Source: Platycnemis pennipes (taxonomy: Eukaryota > Arthropoda > Insecta > Odonata > Platycnemididae). From it: DNA of 64,000 nucleotides. The translations under genes were made by a program, and so were the position numbers. This document shows, one piece after another, positions 23,970 through 36,310 of this stretch. Under the pieces are notes generated by a model. That model made no database searches, was not told where the DNA came from, and worked only from the letters and a program-made list of their open reading frames with translations. Position 1 is the first letter of the stretch. Each line of letters opens with the position of its first letter. Where the stretch lies: assembly GCA_933228895.1 (NCBI GenBank), contig OW121849.1:39154354-39218353 (forward strand), read 5' to 3'.

Positions 23970-24400
23970 CCTTGAGGCTTCCGCATCTAAAACTCAAGTT
24001 GATAGATAAATCCATTTCCCATCCATAGTCCCTCCCTCTTCTTCCTCCTCCTCCATCCCTCCCACGAAAAACATCTTCTCTCCTCACTTTCATCCATTTC
24101 TTTGCCGTTCCCAATTCTCTCAGGCCATCTCCACTGCACTCACCTCTTGTCTTCCCCACTCCCTTCTCCCACTGCCCGTCACTGCTAATGACTCGACCGT
24201 TCTTTGCTCAACATCCCGACCCCTCTCTCTTTCTCTCTCTCTCTATCCTTTCCGCTGGACGCTCCTACTTACACTTGGCCTTTCCTTCCCTCTCAGTCTC
24301 CACATCGTAAAACCTTGCCCGCGTATTTCACCGCTGCTTCGCAAAACTTTCTCCCGGTCTCGTCCGAGGCTCGGGGGAACCCTTAATTCTTACCCCTTTT
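23970..24400. other. Pyrimidine-rich island
   Basis: C/T-rich on +, with a tctctctctctctct run at about 24225-24244. No gene signal. Confidence 0.5.
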
Positions 24401-26400
24401 AGTCCCTTAATTGCTTAATATAATCTTATTTTCAATGGGAAAATTGTCGCGTTTTAGCCCTAAGGTCAGGCTTAATCATTTTCCCCGGCTGAAATTAAAT
24501 TTTCATTTGCGTCCCCGTTTTGAACTAATTTTAGGTCGTGCTTTCTTTTTCTAGGCTTTATTTAGTTTTATATTACAAAGTTTATTTAATTTTTTTCTTT
24601 TCACTCACTGTATCTCCTTTTCTTCGAGGATCGCAATGAAAATTATGGGACAAATATTCCAATGTCGGTAGATGCCCCATTTTGTTGTCATATGCCCTCG
24701 AGCTCTCGTAATTAGCATTCTTTTCTGTTTCGCTGATTCCATAGTCAAGGTCATCAGGATCTCTAGCTTTGGCACAGAGTACAGCTATTTTTCAATCATT
24801 TTAATACCTATTCAGTCCTGTTCCAAGTCCTTTTCATCTTTTTCTACCAGCATCCTTTCAACTTGTTCCTGTTTTAACGTAATTTTTTTTCCTCTCCCCC
24901 ATCCTGTTTCTTCATTTTATGGGTGCGTTTTATTTAATTTCAGGTATTACTTTCCGTGATATTTGATGATATTTTTCCTTTTTTGTCCCTCTTGTATCCC
25001 AAATTAATGCCCTGATTCAAGGCCGGTGGTTTTTTTCTTTGGTTACTCTCTTTTCATTTACTTTTTTTTTTAATTTTCGTTTCTCATATTTATTTTCGTA
25101 CCTGCTGTGACTAGGATATTTTGAGAATGTGGTAATTTTATGCTAAAATATTATTAATTTGATCATATTTAGAGCTAATTTAGATAATTCAAGCCAAATA
25201 TACAAAATTTTCCATGACCAGTTTTTGTTCGAAAAATATCATCCATTTCATAGTTTCCCATGATTCACTACACACCAATATTTGATTTAAATTATTTAAT
25301 TAATTGCCTCATTCATTGTTGGAATTAACTTTTTTTATTTGCGCTCATACCATTTTTAACAAATATCGCTGCATGCCTTTTTACTTACGTGTTATGTGAT
25401 TATGGACTTCACGGACCGATGCTTATTGCGTGATGAGAATCTATCTCCTTCTGTTGGTGGATGATGCTGCATGTAATAGTCATAAAGTGAGTTGTATTCT
25501 TTTGGGCCAGCCATACTTGCGGCGGAGTTCCCCCTGCAGCCATTTCAATGTCCTCCCTGGGGAAGAACGAACGCACTAGAACTTTCGGTTCACACCCTCC
25601 GCCGCATCTGGCGGGCATTCACTCTCCGTCAAATTATTCCTCCCTTGCGTCTCCCTCCATCTCTAGCCCATTCCCGGTTCTCTACCACTCTTCTTCTATC
25701 TCCTTCCCTATTCTCCATCCCCCACATTTGACCACACACAACACTTTTCCGCGATCTTTCTCCCACACCCCGCCCAGCCCGAAGTTGTCGCTCCTCCCAG
25801 ATACTGAAACCCTCGGCACTATGGTAATTCTAGTCATGAAGATGAAATGAGAAGTAAAGTATGACTGATGCGTTTCAAATGTAATTTTTTTCCTGTAAAA
25901 TAATACAATAATCCGAAGTTATTTCCAGTGATGCTGGTAATGTGCAGCTTTGAGAACTTGTGCATAACTGCACGAATTCATTTTAACAAACAAACATTAA
26001 ATGTTCAAAGCAAGGGTGAGGTTGGTTTTTTTGAGCATATCCCTAAGTTTGGGGTAAAAATTATAAACTCTGCAGTGTCTGCCCCGCGTTATATTCAAAA
26101 TAGCAATTAGATCAATGCATCCATCATATGATCAGTTGGCTGCAATCTTCAATTGTTTCTCATTTCATGTGAGCTCTTTCACTACTATTCTTTCAACGCT
26201 ATTCTTCTTACCAATTTTCCTCTCGATTCGTCCTACATATTTGTCCCTTGGTCTTCCTCGTGGGACCTTTCCTTCGGTTTTTCCCACTGGAATATTAAGA
26301 AATTCTTTCTCTCAAGGGTGCCCAATCCGACGTGTTCTTCTCTTTCCATGATATTAATAAATATCATAATTGGTTTGGTGAGACTTGCGGAGTACCAATA
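24401..26400. other. Non-coding, mostly T-rich DNA
   Basis: T-rich on + (24530-25130), with a C/T-rich patch at 25620-25810. The frames here have no domain. No repeat recognised. Confidence 0.4.
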
Positions 26401-27110
26401 GATGTGGATGGACCTGGCACTACTTCCTCACGGAACGCTTCTCCCGGGCGACGTGGAATGGGATTTTTGTGCGGACGGTACGACGGCCCCTCCCCCTAAC
26501 CTCCACCTCCACCCTCCTTGAGCGCTCAGGGTACTCTCTCCCTCTTACGGTAAGACTCTAGTCTTATTTCTACGTGCGGTCCTTCGGGGTGGAGGACAGA
26601 TGGGGATGGATGCGCCAGCGTGTGGGTGGGGTAGGGCTCGCCGTTATGGGGTAAGGAGTGCGGTGTTGCTGCGGAGTTATTCGGGATTAGTCGGGCGGGC
26701 GGAGGCTTGTAGCTGTGTGGAGGAGGGTCCGAGGTGGCTGGGAGGGGGAGTGGAGTCTTAGCGCTCTCGTCAGCAGTGGCTTGGTTTCCGAGGGGAGAGT
26801 TTTGTGTCGGAGGGAGACGACGTAACGGGAAGGGAAAGGTGGCCGGTGAATATTAGATGAATGTGATTACGATGTTCCCAGGACGAAGGAGGGTGTTTTA
26901 AGAGCGAGAGGGACGCGCTGTTGTGTGTGTGTGGCGGGTCCATAAGAAGTACTTTTCGGAGTTGGTAATTAGAGTGCAGTCAGGCAGGAGAAGGAAGACA
27001 ACGCTGGTGGGGGAGGAAGGGACCGGGTTTACGAGGGGTCGATGGTAAGGAGGCGAGAAAGTGGCCGTCCCTCCCAACGAAAAAAATCAACGGTAATGCA
27101 CGGAGAATTC
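26401..27110. other. GC-rich island without long reading frames
   Basis: Composition switches to GC-rich and strongly G-biased on +, yet there is no open frame of 60 codons or more here or as far as 29303. A donor-like gatggtaagg lies near 27041. This could be a CpG-type island, a 5' untranslated exon or just a compositional island; the sequence alone does not decide. Confidence 0.4.
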
Positions 27111-28580
27111 TGGCACGGAGATAAAACTCGGCCTTTGGATTTGTTTTTTTTTTTGTTCGCTATTCTATCCATCATAGTGCGTGCCGTGAAGTAAAATAAA
27201 TTATAAATTTATCGGCGAGGAAATTGGATCCATGCGAAAGTATCAAAATTGATATTAAATATAAATATGTGCATAACATGTATAAATAAATTGTTTTCAC
27301 TAAGTAACTAACTTGCCGAATACTACAATATGCCTGTCGTCATGTACCATCCTGTAGTTTCTTAAGATATTATCAGTTGACCAAAATGGGTGTTGAAATA
27401 CTAAATTATTATTTAGATACCATAACCTACCTCCTACTTCCCATTCCGATCGTATAACTCTGTATGAAGCTGTACCGCACGACGGACACGATACGTCGCA
27501 GAGAAAGTTGCGCAGCGGAACCGGAGAAAAGGTGTCTTTAAAAAACCGCAGTCTACTGTTTAGTTTAGCTGATACCTTTTTCTCTACTGAGATGACAGTT
27601 TGGATAATTTAGAACTGAAAAGAATCAAACCAAGATGTTCCTTTCATCAGTATCCAAGGGGTGGTAACTTCCATCTTTACCTCATCGTAATAAATGACTC
27701 CTAAAAGCTAAGAGTTTTGTTTTTCTCAGCTCTCCGTAGCTCTCAAAGTGGTAGTTGAGGAAAAGATGTGTCAAATATTCTCGTAACCAATGCTTACTAG
27801 ATGTGAATTGGACTTATCAGTATAGGCATTCATTTTATTATTTACATGATCGCAGCAAATAATTCTTTGAAGCGTTTTCTCGAAATATTATCTCAAAAAT
27901 TGGTCATCTGACGTGATATATCGGATTAGTTTCGAAACCAAATGGAGCTCCAATGTGATTTTCCTACAAATATTCTTTGGACTAAGGACTTTCGTGTGTT
28001 TTGAGGTCGTTTCCGTTTTATTCAAATCGTAGTTAAAATGATGTATGTAATTCTCACGAATACGTCATGTTTTTTATACTCATCTCGATTGAGAACTCAA
28101 ATTTATTTCATACCTGTTATTTTGGGCTAATTAATTAAATAGCATGAACTTTTGTTCCCCTTATTGAAAATATTTAGCTATGGTACACCAGGTGATTCAA
28201 ACAAAACTTGAACCTGGCCTCGATTTTATTGTATTTGGCTCTTAGAAACCATTGATTCTATTAAAAGGGGAGATATTTATTTTGATTGCAGGATATTTTA
28301 AGAATAGATAAGGCGGAACATAAAGTCAATAATTAGAATTAAATAAAATGGAGTGTCATAGGATAAATAAACAAAAAAGCTCAATAAAAGGAATAGATAT
28401 GTTGTTTGGGAATCAAAATTCCATAAAACAAGGTGAAACAAGACAGAAATTAAGATTAAAATAGCGTGGTACATATTGGACCCTATGTAAATTCTACAGA
28501 CTAATGAAGAGGTGGTGGATGATTAAACGAGTCCTTGCCAGTAGTGACTTGATGAGTGGACTCCCACTTAGGTTCATTTT
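27111..28580. other. Non-coding AT-rich DNA
   Basis: A T run (tttttttttttt) near 27145, otherwise AT-rich with no open frames, genes or recognised repeats. Confidence 0.45.
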
Positions 28581-28599
28581 CTTATTAGTCCTGAAATAT

Positions 28600-28645
28600 A
28601 GTCCTGAAGGAGCCGATAATGGCTGTGCACCCGAAACACATTTTT
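28600..28645 (+). repeat. Degenerate solitary copy of the core motif
   Basis: gtcctgaaggagccgataat ggctgtgcacccgaaacaca keeps the cctga...stem...gaaac order of the foldback elements, but no palindrome or target duplication surrounds it. Possibly a decayed fragment; chance is not excluded. Confidence 0.3.
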
Positions 28646-30242
28646 TAACTTCAAGGGCACTCAAATGTCGTTTCCAATAATTACTCTAGACAGGGAGAGC
28701 ACGCGAAGACCGCATTTCTTCAGTTACATAGGTTCAAGTGTCCGTTATTTATGCTTCCTCTTTCTGAGGTTTCTTAAAAAATGATTAGGATACTACCATA
28801 TTCAACAAATAAGGCAGGAGACGGAAGGTACTACTTCCCCCACCTCTATTTATAGGCTTGCGTTATTCCCAATATGTTATTTATTATTCCTTTATGCTTA
28901 TGATATTATTTTTTCAGTTATGGTAGGTTTTAATGGACATTAATTTCTTTCCATGATACCGATACTTCATATGGACTATTTTATGCTTTAATTTATTTTC
29001 AAAAAAAGTTGCGGGGTAGTCGTAGCCTTGAACTCAAGGTGACGCAAAGTGTGTTAATTTCTGTTTAACTTTGTAAATTTGTATTTTAAGAGAAAATTCT
29101 TTTCGTCAAATATTCATCGCTTCTGGTAACTGTGCATTCTCGTGGCGACCGCGTCCCATGAGGCGTGCATGTCGTGCGCTCATTGATTATTCAGTGATTA
29201 CGTCCCCATCCTTGTGTCGGGAACTCCGTCTTTTCAGCGAAATGACATCGCCCTGATGGTAGCTCGGGAGTGAAACATTGATTGGCCCGTCGCCTCCGCT
29301 AATTTAAAACCCACGACCAGCAGAGCACCCGGGACGTGGCCCCACTCCGGGAAATTCCAGGGCACGCCGCAGTGTCGCATCCATTCCGCTCACTTCAAAC
29401 GTTTCGCCCTTGCCGGCGGCGCGGCGGGCGTTCAATTTCCTGAGGGGAAACACTTGCGTCTCCAGGTTAAGGAGATCCGTGGGCGTATTAAAAGCCACCC
29501 GCCGGATGAAGCGATCCCAAAGGAGTACCTTTACACTCTACCCCCACCACCACCGCACAGGTCACGTCTCGTGCATTTACTTACATCCCCCACCTCCCGC
29601 CAACCTTATTTACTGCCGTACGCGTCTCATTTTGTGCCTCACGTCTGCCGCGGCGTCCTCCAATTTCAATATCCTCTTCATTCCCCCGCTTCTCGTTTAC
29701 AGGGGTCGCCCGAGCGTCCTGTGCTCGCCCCCTCACGCCCTTCGTCCATCCTCCGGTCTTATTCTTCAACGTAATCCCCTCCCTCAAACCTCCCCCCTCT
29801 CTTCCCTTCATCTCTCTTAGCTCTACTCCTCCGCCGACCCCCAAACCTCCCGTCCGTTTCTACCCTAAACTCATCGCTAATCTTTTTATCTCCACTCCCT
29901 TCCCCACAGGGTTGTCCTTCCTTGCTCAAGAGCGGGTTAAGCAGTATAGCGTTTTGGCAGTAGTATCAGCCCACTTCTAGAACTAATGATGCATGATAGA
30001 ATAAGCCTCAGTTCATTCATTTTTCTCCTCTTTCTGTCACGGTTTTGTCGCGTAAAACATGTTTGCTATCTCGCGCGGTTATGCTGAGCAATCGCTTTGA
30101 CTCGATTCTAATTCTCTAGTAGTTAACAGGTGCTCTTAACAAAAATAAATATTGCACTCCTCGGAGGTTTGTTTCCAATGCAAATTGGTGAACCAGTTCC
30201 TTGAATGGTTTCCATTGATATTGTAGTGATAGTTCTTAGGAC
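28646..30242. other. Non-coding DNA, partly GC-rich
   Basis: 28646-29120 is AT-rich. 29121-29930 is GC-richer, becoming C/T-rich on + from 29540 to 29920, with low-complexity frames on both strands. Nothing recognised. Confidence 0.4.
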
Positions 30243-30254
30243 ACTAACGGTAGT

Positions 30255-30472
30255 TGAAATGAATGGTGGAGGCAGATACTTTGTGGAAATCCATTGTAGG
30301 ACATGAATTAAAATTACTTTGCAACTATTCCACATAAATTTATTTCGAACGAGTCAACATGTTTCACTGCACTGCAGCATCATCAGGACAGGCTGCAGTG
30401 CAGTGAAACATGTTGACTCGTTCGAAATAAATTTATGTGGAATAGTTGCAAAGTAATTTTAATTCATGTCCT
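30255..30472. mobile_element. Palindromic insertion B (Penelope-like pseudo-LTR inverted dimer?)
   Basis: An exact 12-bp direct repeat, actaacggtagt, flanks the insert at 30243-30254 and 30473-30484. A 41-nt extension (30255-30295), containing ctttgtggaaatcc, precedes a palindrome (30296-30474) whose arms carry ttcgaaataaatttatgtgg aatagttgcaaag. The size (218 bp), extension length and layout match insertion A although most of the sequence differs, so this is a separate subfamily. A complete CTGATGA...GAAAC core is on the minus strand. The plus-strand half lacks the CTGATGA part. Confidence 0.75.
30362..30386 (-). other. Hammerhead-ribozyme-like core, element B
   Basis: On the minus strand, CTGATGA (complement of 30380-30386), then GCTGC-AGT-GCAGT as a 5-bp stem II (one G-U), then GAAA (complement of 30362-30365). 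Stem III is very weak here (ACATGTTG). Confidence 0.45.
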
Positions 30473-30484
30473 ACTAACGGTAGT

Positions 30485-32296
30485 GATATTTAGTTTCGTA
30501 ATGATTGTATTAATGTGGGTATTCCTGTGACTGAAGGCACATTTCGCTATCAAAACGGTGAATTTTTCGTCCTTGATGATTTTAATTGTTAACTTTATCT
30601 TTATTGGTCGATGCTCAAAAATTTGAAGCGTAAAGACATGGTGAATGAATTGAATGCGTGGTCCGCTACAGGTGAATTAGTGAGCATTGATTGGAAAATT
30701 CATGTGGCAGCCAAGTTGATAAGTCGTATTTCTAGTCCAGAATTATTTAGTTAGATCTTAATCCTCATGTTATAAGTCTGGTGCCAATCCTTCATCCAGC
30801 ACTGACATTTTAATTTCACAATCTTGCCAAAATCCCATAATCTATATCCTAAGAAATGGAAATACCATTGCAGGATGGCCTGTGTTAGGTATCTACCTGG
30901 ATATAGGTAAGCCTCGGCAACACTCCCACATCTGTCCTCCTTGGATGAGGATACTACGCCTTCCCCACCCCACAATGCACCTCCACGCCTTCCCATCCGT
31001 GTCCACTCCTCCCTTTCCATCTCCCACCCCTACCAATCCCAGCCCTTCCCCGCCCCATCTTTTTCCCCAGGACCTGCGGCCTACCGCTTGGATTGTTAAG
31101 TTGTTTACGGCTTAATCCGTGGAATTAGTTCCCCTTCCCCGGGCTCTCCACCATCCAAACCTTCCCTCTCCCCTCTCACGTCTCCTTAACTAGCTCAGGG
31201 GTCCTCCTCCCTCCTCCATCCACCCCCCAATCCCCTCCCCCAACCCTCCCTGACCCATCGTTTTCGCGCATTAGTTTTCTCACGCCCCGGCGACCCTCCT
31301 TGCCGTCCGACGGAGCTTGTCGGATCGTTTTTCGCAAGGCTGCCCTGCGCCGGAGATCTTCCGCTGTCCTCCGCGATGTTCACGGTCCGGGAGGACGGCG
31401 ACAGAGCGTAGACGAGAACTTACGCCCGCAAACGCTCTTTAGGGAAAGTGAAGGGGATTAGGATACGGTGTGATGGGAAACCATCCTCTCCCTCTTTCTC
31501 TATGTATGTACACGTATATACTGAGAGCGGCACCCTTTTCTGTTCCCGAGGCAAGGTCACGGAACCGTTCAAACGGGTGGGCTGCGGTCGAGTGGAGGAC
31601 AGCTAGGGAGTGAGGTGAGGTGTGTCCACGTGAAGCAGTGAGGGAATAGACTGTGGGTGGAATGGGCGAGGTAGAGCAGCGTCTATCGTCACGTTGGGTG
31701 ACTAAAGCGACACCACTTTCAGAGACCGTGAAAGCTGTGTGCACTTTCTAAATAATATCTGATATATGCAGTTTCACCGCCCTTTCATCATCCCAAATGT
31801 GTGTAATTAGAATATAATTTGATGTAGTGCTCTTAAACCATATAGATTCTCCTTTCCTCCAAATCTTGAAGCTACCTTTCCTACTTTATTTCTTGTTCAA
31901 ATTAGCGATCATCCTTTACCTGTTCATCCAAATTAAAATGCTCATTCTCTTCCTTGTGTACTGTCCTTCGAAACCTAATCACCGCTAATAACTTGTTTTA
32001 TCCACCTCATCTACTCCTTAACTTTACATAAATTTTATTTTCCCTTCGTCATCCTAATAACTTCCTCGCTTGTCCTCCATTTTTTCCATTGCCAATTTCT
32101 CCGCCCTTCTCCAAACAATCATTTCAAAACCTTTCATTCCTTTGTCGTCCTGTTTTCAAAGGTGCTAGTATCGTGAACCACAGCAATAAGTTCCATATAA
32201 ACTATTTACTAACCTTTTCCTGGCCTTAAGGTACTTATTAATCTTTTCATTTACCTAGCTTTGCGGTCATGAATCCTCCTGTCCGTAGATGCCTCC
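30485..32296. other. Non-coding DNA with C/T- and GC-rich patches
   Basis: 30955-31250 is C/T-rich on + and 31260-31740 is GC-richer. 31790-32260 is T/C-rich. No gene or repeat recognised. Confidence 0.4.
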
Positions 32297-32304
32297 GCCT
32301 GGAG

Positions 32305-32491
32305 CGGGGATGTCTAACCTATGGCACGCGTGCCCAAAGTGGCACGCGGAGAAATTATTTCGGCACGCGGAGTTTGGAGGGCGCCCGATCGATACCTCTA
32401 TCTCAGTCGATGGGTTTGCACGCGAGACGAGCGAGTAAACTCTTATTTCATAAACTTTGGCACTCAATCGTTAAAAGGTTCGCCACCCCTG
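32305..32491. mobile_element. Non-autonomous hAT-type element (MITE)
   Basis: A 187-bp element. The left end is cggggatgtctaacctatgg and the right end, read inward, is caggggtggcgaaccttttaa; they align as imperfect inverted repeats of the CAGGGGTG..AACCTTT type known from hAT (Buster/SPIN-like) transposons. Next to the left end is a repeated gtggcacgcgga-type segment, also common in hAT ends. The flanks are gcctggag (32297-32304) and gcctagag (32492-32499), a 7/8 match to the 8-bp target duplication hAT elements make. No transposase is encoded. Confidence 0.8.
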
Positions 32492-32499
32492 GCCTAGAG

Positions 32500-35400
32500 G
32501 AAGCATTACAGTTTATTCATTAGGGCTACTATGTTGGACCAATGAAGTGTAAAAGACGCATAAAAATAAGAGCAGTATGCAACGGTAAAGAAAGCAGCAG
32601 AACTCTTTTGGTTGTTTAAAGGTGACGTCAAATACTTATTGGCGTAAACCGCTTCATCATTCCTGAGACAGTATTTCTTATATTAAGACTTTTTATTTTA
32701 AGACTTCTACCGCCTTTTCTCCATGTGATTTTCTTCCCTCTAATTCTCCTTAATCACCCTTCCTCCTCCTCTTGGACTTCTTTTCTCTCTAACTTTTTGT
32801 CTTCGCCCTTTCTGACCTTTCCGGATGTCTCCCCGGACCCCTTACCTCTTTCACATCTTCCCCTAATCCTCGATATCGCATCTTTCGATTGATCGATGGC
32901 GCTCCTGCCATTCCTCACGCCTCCGCCATCCACTTGAGTGACAAGCTTCCACCTCCCTGGTCCAGTGTACGCAAACTGAAATGATGCCACTTCTTCCTTT
33001 CTCTCTCTCTCTCCCTGTCCTTCTCCCTTTCGCTTCCCTCCTCCCTTGACCCCTGACCCTTCACCCATGAAAACGACACCCTTTTAATGGATCTGGAAAA
33101 GCTCACCCGTCACCCATCACGGTCCCACGAGCTGAGCCCGTAGGCAGGAGAGGGAGGACTCGAGTCGTGTGACCGATTAATAAATTGCCTCCCCTTCTCC
33201 TCACCCTTTTTTCTCCCCCCACCCCTTCTGAACTCCGGCGTGACCTCCAGCTCCACCGTTCCGAGCCAAAAAGTTTGCCAAGTGCCCTCCAAATATGCTA
33301 AGTTTATTCCAGGCGCGCCGAGGCACTGGTAGAATGCCCATCAATCTCGTGGCGTTTTTCCGGGAGAATATTTCTCGAACGATATGCACGTACACATACA
33401 TATATAGTATATGTATATTTTTTACCGCGACGCCTCTCGAATCCGAGTCGGATAAGAGGCTCAATTCTGCCTCCCAAGTGTTTCATGGCCCTCGTTCGAG
33501 TGGTTACCTACTGCCGGTATATTTTTATATTTACATGCTTTCATTCGTATCGTTTTTTTTTTCATTTTCTTCTTTTTTGCGCGAGTGTATCCTTCGCCGC
33601 GATATTTGACGAGAAAATGATCTTTTAAGGTTATCCCACCTCCGGGGATGCTGGGGAAATGATTTTTCCTTTTTACGGCCCCTTGCAAGCAGAATTTATT
33701 TTTTCTGTTCCCTCTCTCTCTCTCTCTCCCTCCCACGGCATCATTCGGGTGCGGGGAAAACGTATTGAAGATTTTTAAATATAAATGAAACTAACGGCAT
33801 TTTCGTGACTCGAGGCGCACCTTATCCCATTCCATTACGGAATTGCGTCGCGGGAACTCACACACACACACACGGACACTGAAGGCGACGCTTAAATTTA
33901 CTGCCCCGACGGAGCAAAGGCGCGTTTTTTCCTGTTGTGGGACGCCTTAGAAAACGTTCCCAGCGCGGCATTCCGTACGATATAAGAGATTTCCTCTTTA
34001 GGTTTTAAGCAACGCGAAAACAAAGCGGAGATTCTAGCATGGCGGGGCACCTGGGGGATGATTTACACCCGCGGGTGCAAAGCGGCAAAGGGGAAAGAAA
34101 TCCTCAATGGGGGCGAGGAGATGGCGGACGAAGGTGGAGGGAAAAGTGAGAAGACAGGTCTCTTTCTTGGGGTGGGCATTGCGGTGAAAATTAATGAAAT
34201 ATAGGGCTTCGGGTGGTCGGAGAACGTGGAGAAAGGGCATGCAAGGTTCCAGGCCCAAGAAATTCCCTGAATAAACGGGGAAGACGGGGGTAATAGGGGT
34301 TGGAGTCGATTGAAAGCAGTTTAAATGAGAAGAGATGGGTGTGAAAGGAGAGAGGACGGAATTGATGCGGCATCGTTTTGTGTGCTTTCGTACTTTTTTA
34401 TCGTTGCATTTTTAAAATTAGTTGTCCAGCGTATTAGATTTCCAAATCCAACCAAGAAACGTGGTTCTTTAAATTTTCCTTTGCCGGCACAAATCAAGTA
34501 GGAGATATAAGCACTTAATGGTGTTTTTTTTAGCGCAAGTTGGATAAACAACGGAGGTATTTATGGAATAGAATTCCTTCTTATGCTCATGGCAATAATA
34601 TTCGAAACTACATCCCTGAGGACTTTTTCGTATCCAAGGGAGAGGCCTTGAAGTAATGGCCATGGTATAAATGGCGATTTATAAGAGGTTTAAATGCAAT
34701 TTGATCTACTGGTTACCCTCTACTTATTCTTCATTGGGCGTTGTCATGTAATTCTAAATTTTACCGATTCACGATACTTTTTCCCAGCGATCAGTTCGTT
34801 ATCATAGGTGTATATTTACGCTATTGTATGGTATTATATATGTATGACTTCCCTTATTTTACTTTTTCGAGAATATTTTGTATTAATTGAAATATTTATT
34901 GTGCCAATATAATTACATAATGTAATCATGAGTTTATGCTGATATTATTTGAAGAAAATATAGGTAACAAAAATATGCAATGTCAACGAAAGCTGATGTT
35001 TAGTGTAAAACATCTTCTACACACTGTTATTTCCCCGTGGATAAAAAAATATATTGACTCAAATTATGGGAATCGTACCATAAATGGCAACGCACTGCAA
35101 AAATAAAAGCAGCAGTGGAATTGCAACGGAGGATATTTTATAGACGGTGTTACTTCGGCCCGAAAACGATTTCCTCCTTCGCCCGGGGGAAAAGATTTAA
35201 CCCGGAATCTCTCCTCGGGTCGGATTTGAACTGAATTTCATCGCGGGCAATCTCGGTGGCGAAATTCTCGCAGGAGACGTGGAAATCCTCGGTAAGTCTT
35301 CAAGGAGACGTCCGAGGACCTGAGGAGATGGAGTACAAATTTCGCATCGTTACTGTTCCATTGTCGAGTTGGCCCCGAGAGGGTCTCCAGAGGGACCGCA

Positions 35401-35789
35401 CGGCGAGGAAGAACGAGAAAAATTGAAGCCGATGGAGCGATGGTGAAGGAAACGAAACGTGATGCGTGGCGGAGTTCAAACGAGCAATGGTCCCTTTACT
35501 CTAAAATCCGCCTTGCTCCCGGTGAGGCAATATCTTCACGCCCCACCCGCTCCGAATATTTTCAAATAACGACCGCGTGCAGCCGGGTCGCTTCCAGCGT
35601 GAAAGCCTGGGTCCCGTGGTCAATTCTACCGCAGGTCGCTGAATATTTCGGTGGCCGTGTAGCGAAATTAATGCTTTTCGCCCAGTTTCTATACTTCTTC
35701 CTGGCGTCACTAATGTCTGTCGTCACCACTACCTCATTGAGATTTCTTTCTCGTGTGGCTGTGCAATACTGTGTGACGATTCGACTTCG
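32500..35789. other. Non-coding DNA
   Basis: 32740-33260 is C/T-rich on +; ctctctctctctctc runs lie near 33001 and 33711; a (CA)n run is at about 33858-33873. 34020-34370 is purine-rich on +. 35130-35700 is less AT-rich with a 120-codon + frame of no recognisable family. No gene supported. Confidence 0.4.
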
Positions 35790-36310
35790 ATATGTGGCAT
35801 GAACGATGTATTGCAGAGCGATATGGAGAATGCAGGCAACGCAATATACCGTTCAAAGATTTCTATTGTGACTATTCTATTTCCATTATTCCTGTTGTGA
35901 CAGCGTATCATATTCATTACTGTAATATATTTCTCATGATTTATGTATCGCGCAATGCAATATCTTATGATATGTGTTGCTATGCCATATGAATTATGAG
36001 AGGTAACGCTATGTGTGCTATCATATTGTACCTTACGTACATTATACTTTATCTACAGTGAAATTATATTATTCTATATATGTTACTAAGCTACGTATGA
36101 TATCATTTAAAACTCGTTACCTAAAGCTCTACGATACTATGCTATATGCGTTACTACGCTATGTGTGGTATTAGTCGATAGTGAATGATAAAATATATGC
36201 GATGTCACTCAATATGCGAAATAGTGTAATGAGCGTTATTACGCGATGTGATGGGCACTATTATTAAATATGCGATGCCACGCGATATAACATTGTGGTA
36301 GATTATATTA
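35790..36310. repeat. Degenerate tandem-like repeat field
   Basis: Variants of tacgctatgtgtg, tacgcgatgtgatg, atatgcgatg and ctatatgcgttactac recur throughout about 500 bp with no fixed period. This resembles an old, decayed short-unit array sharing motifs with 19381-19570. Confidence 0.45.
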
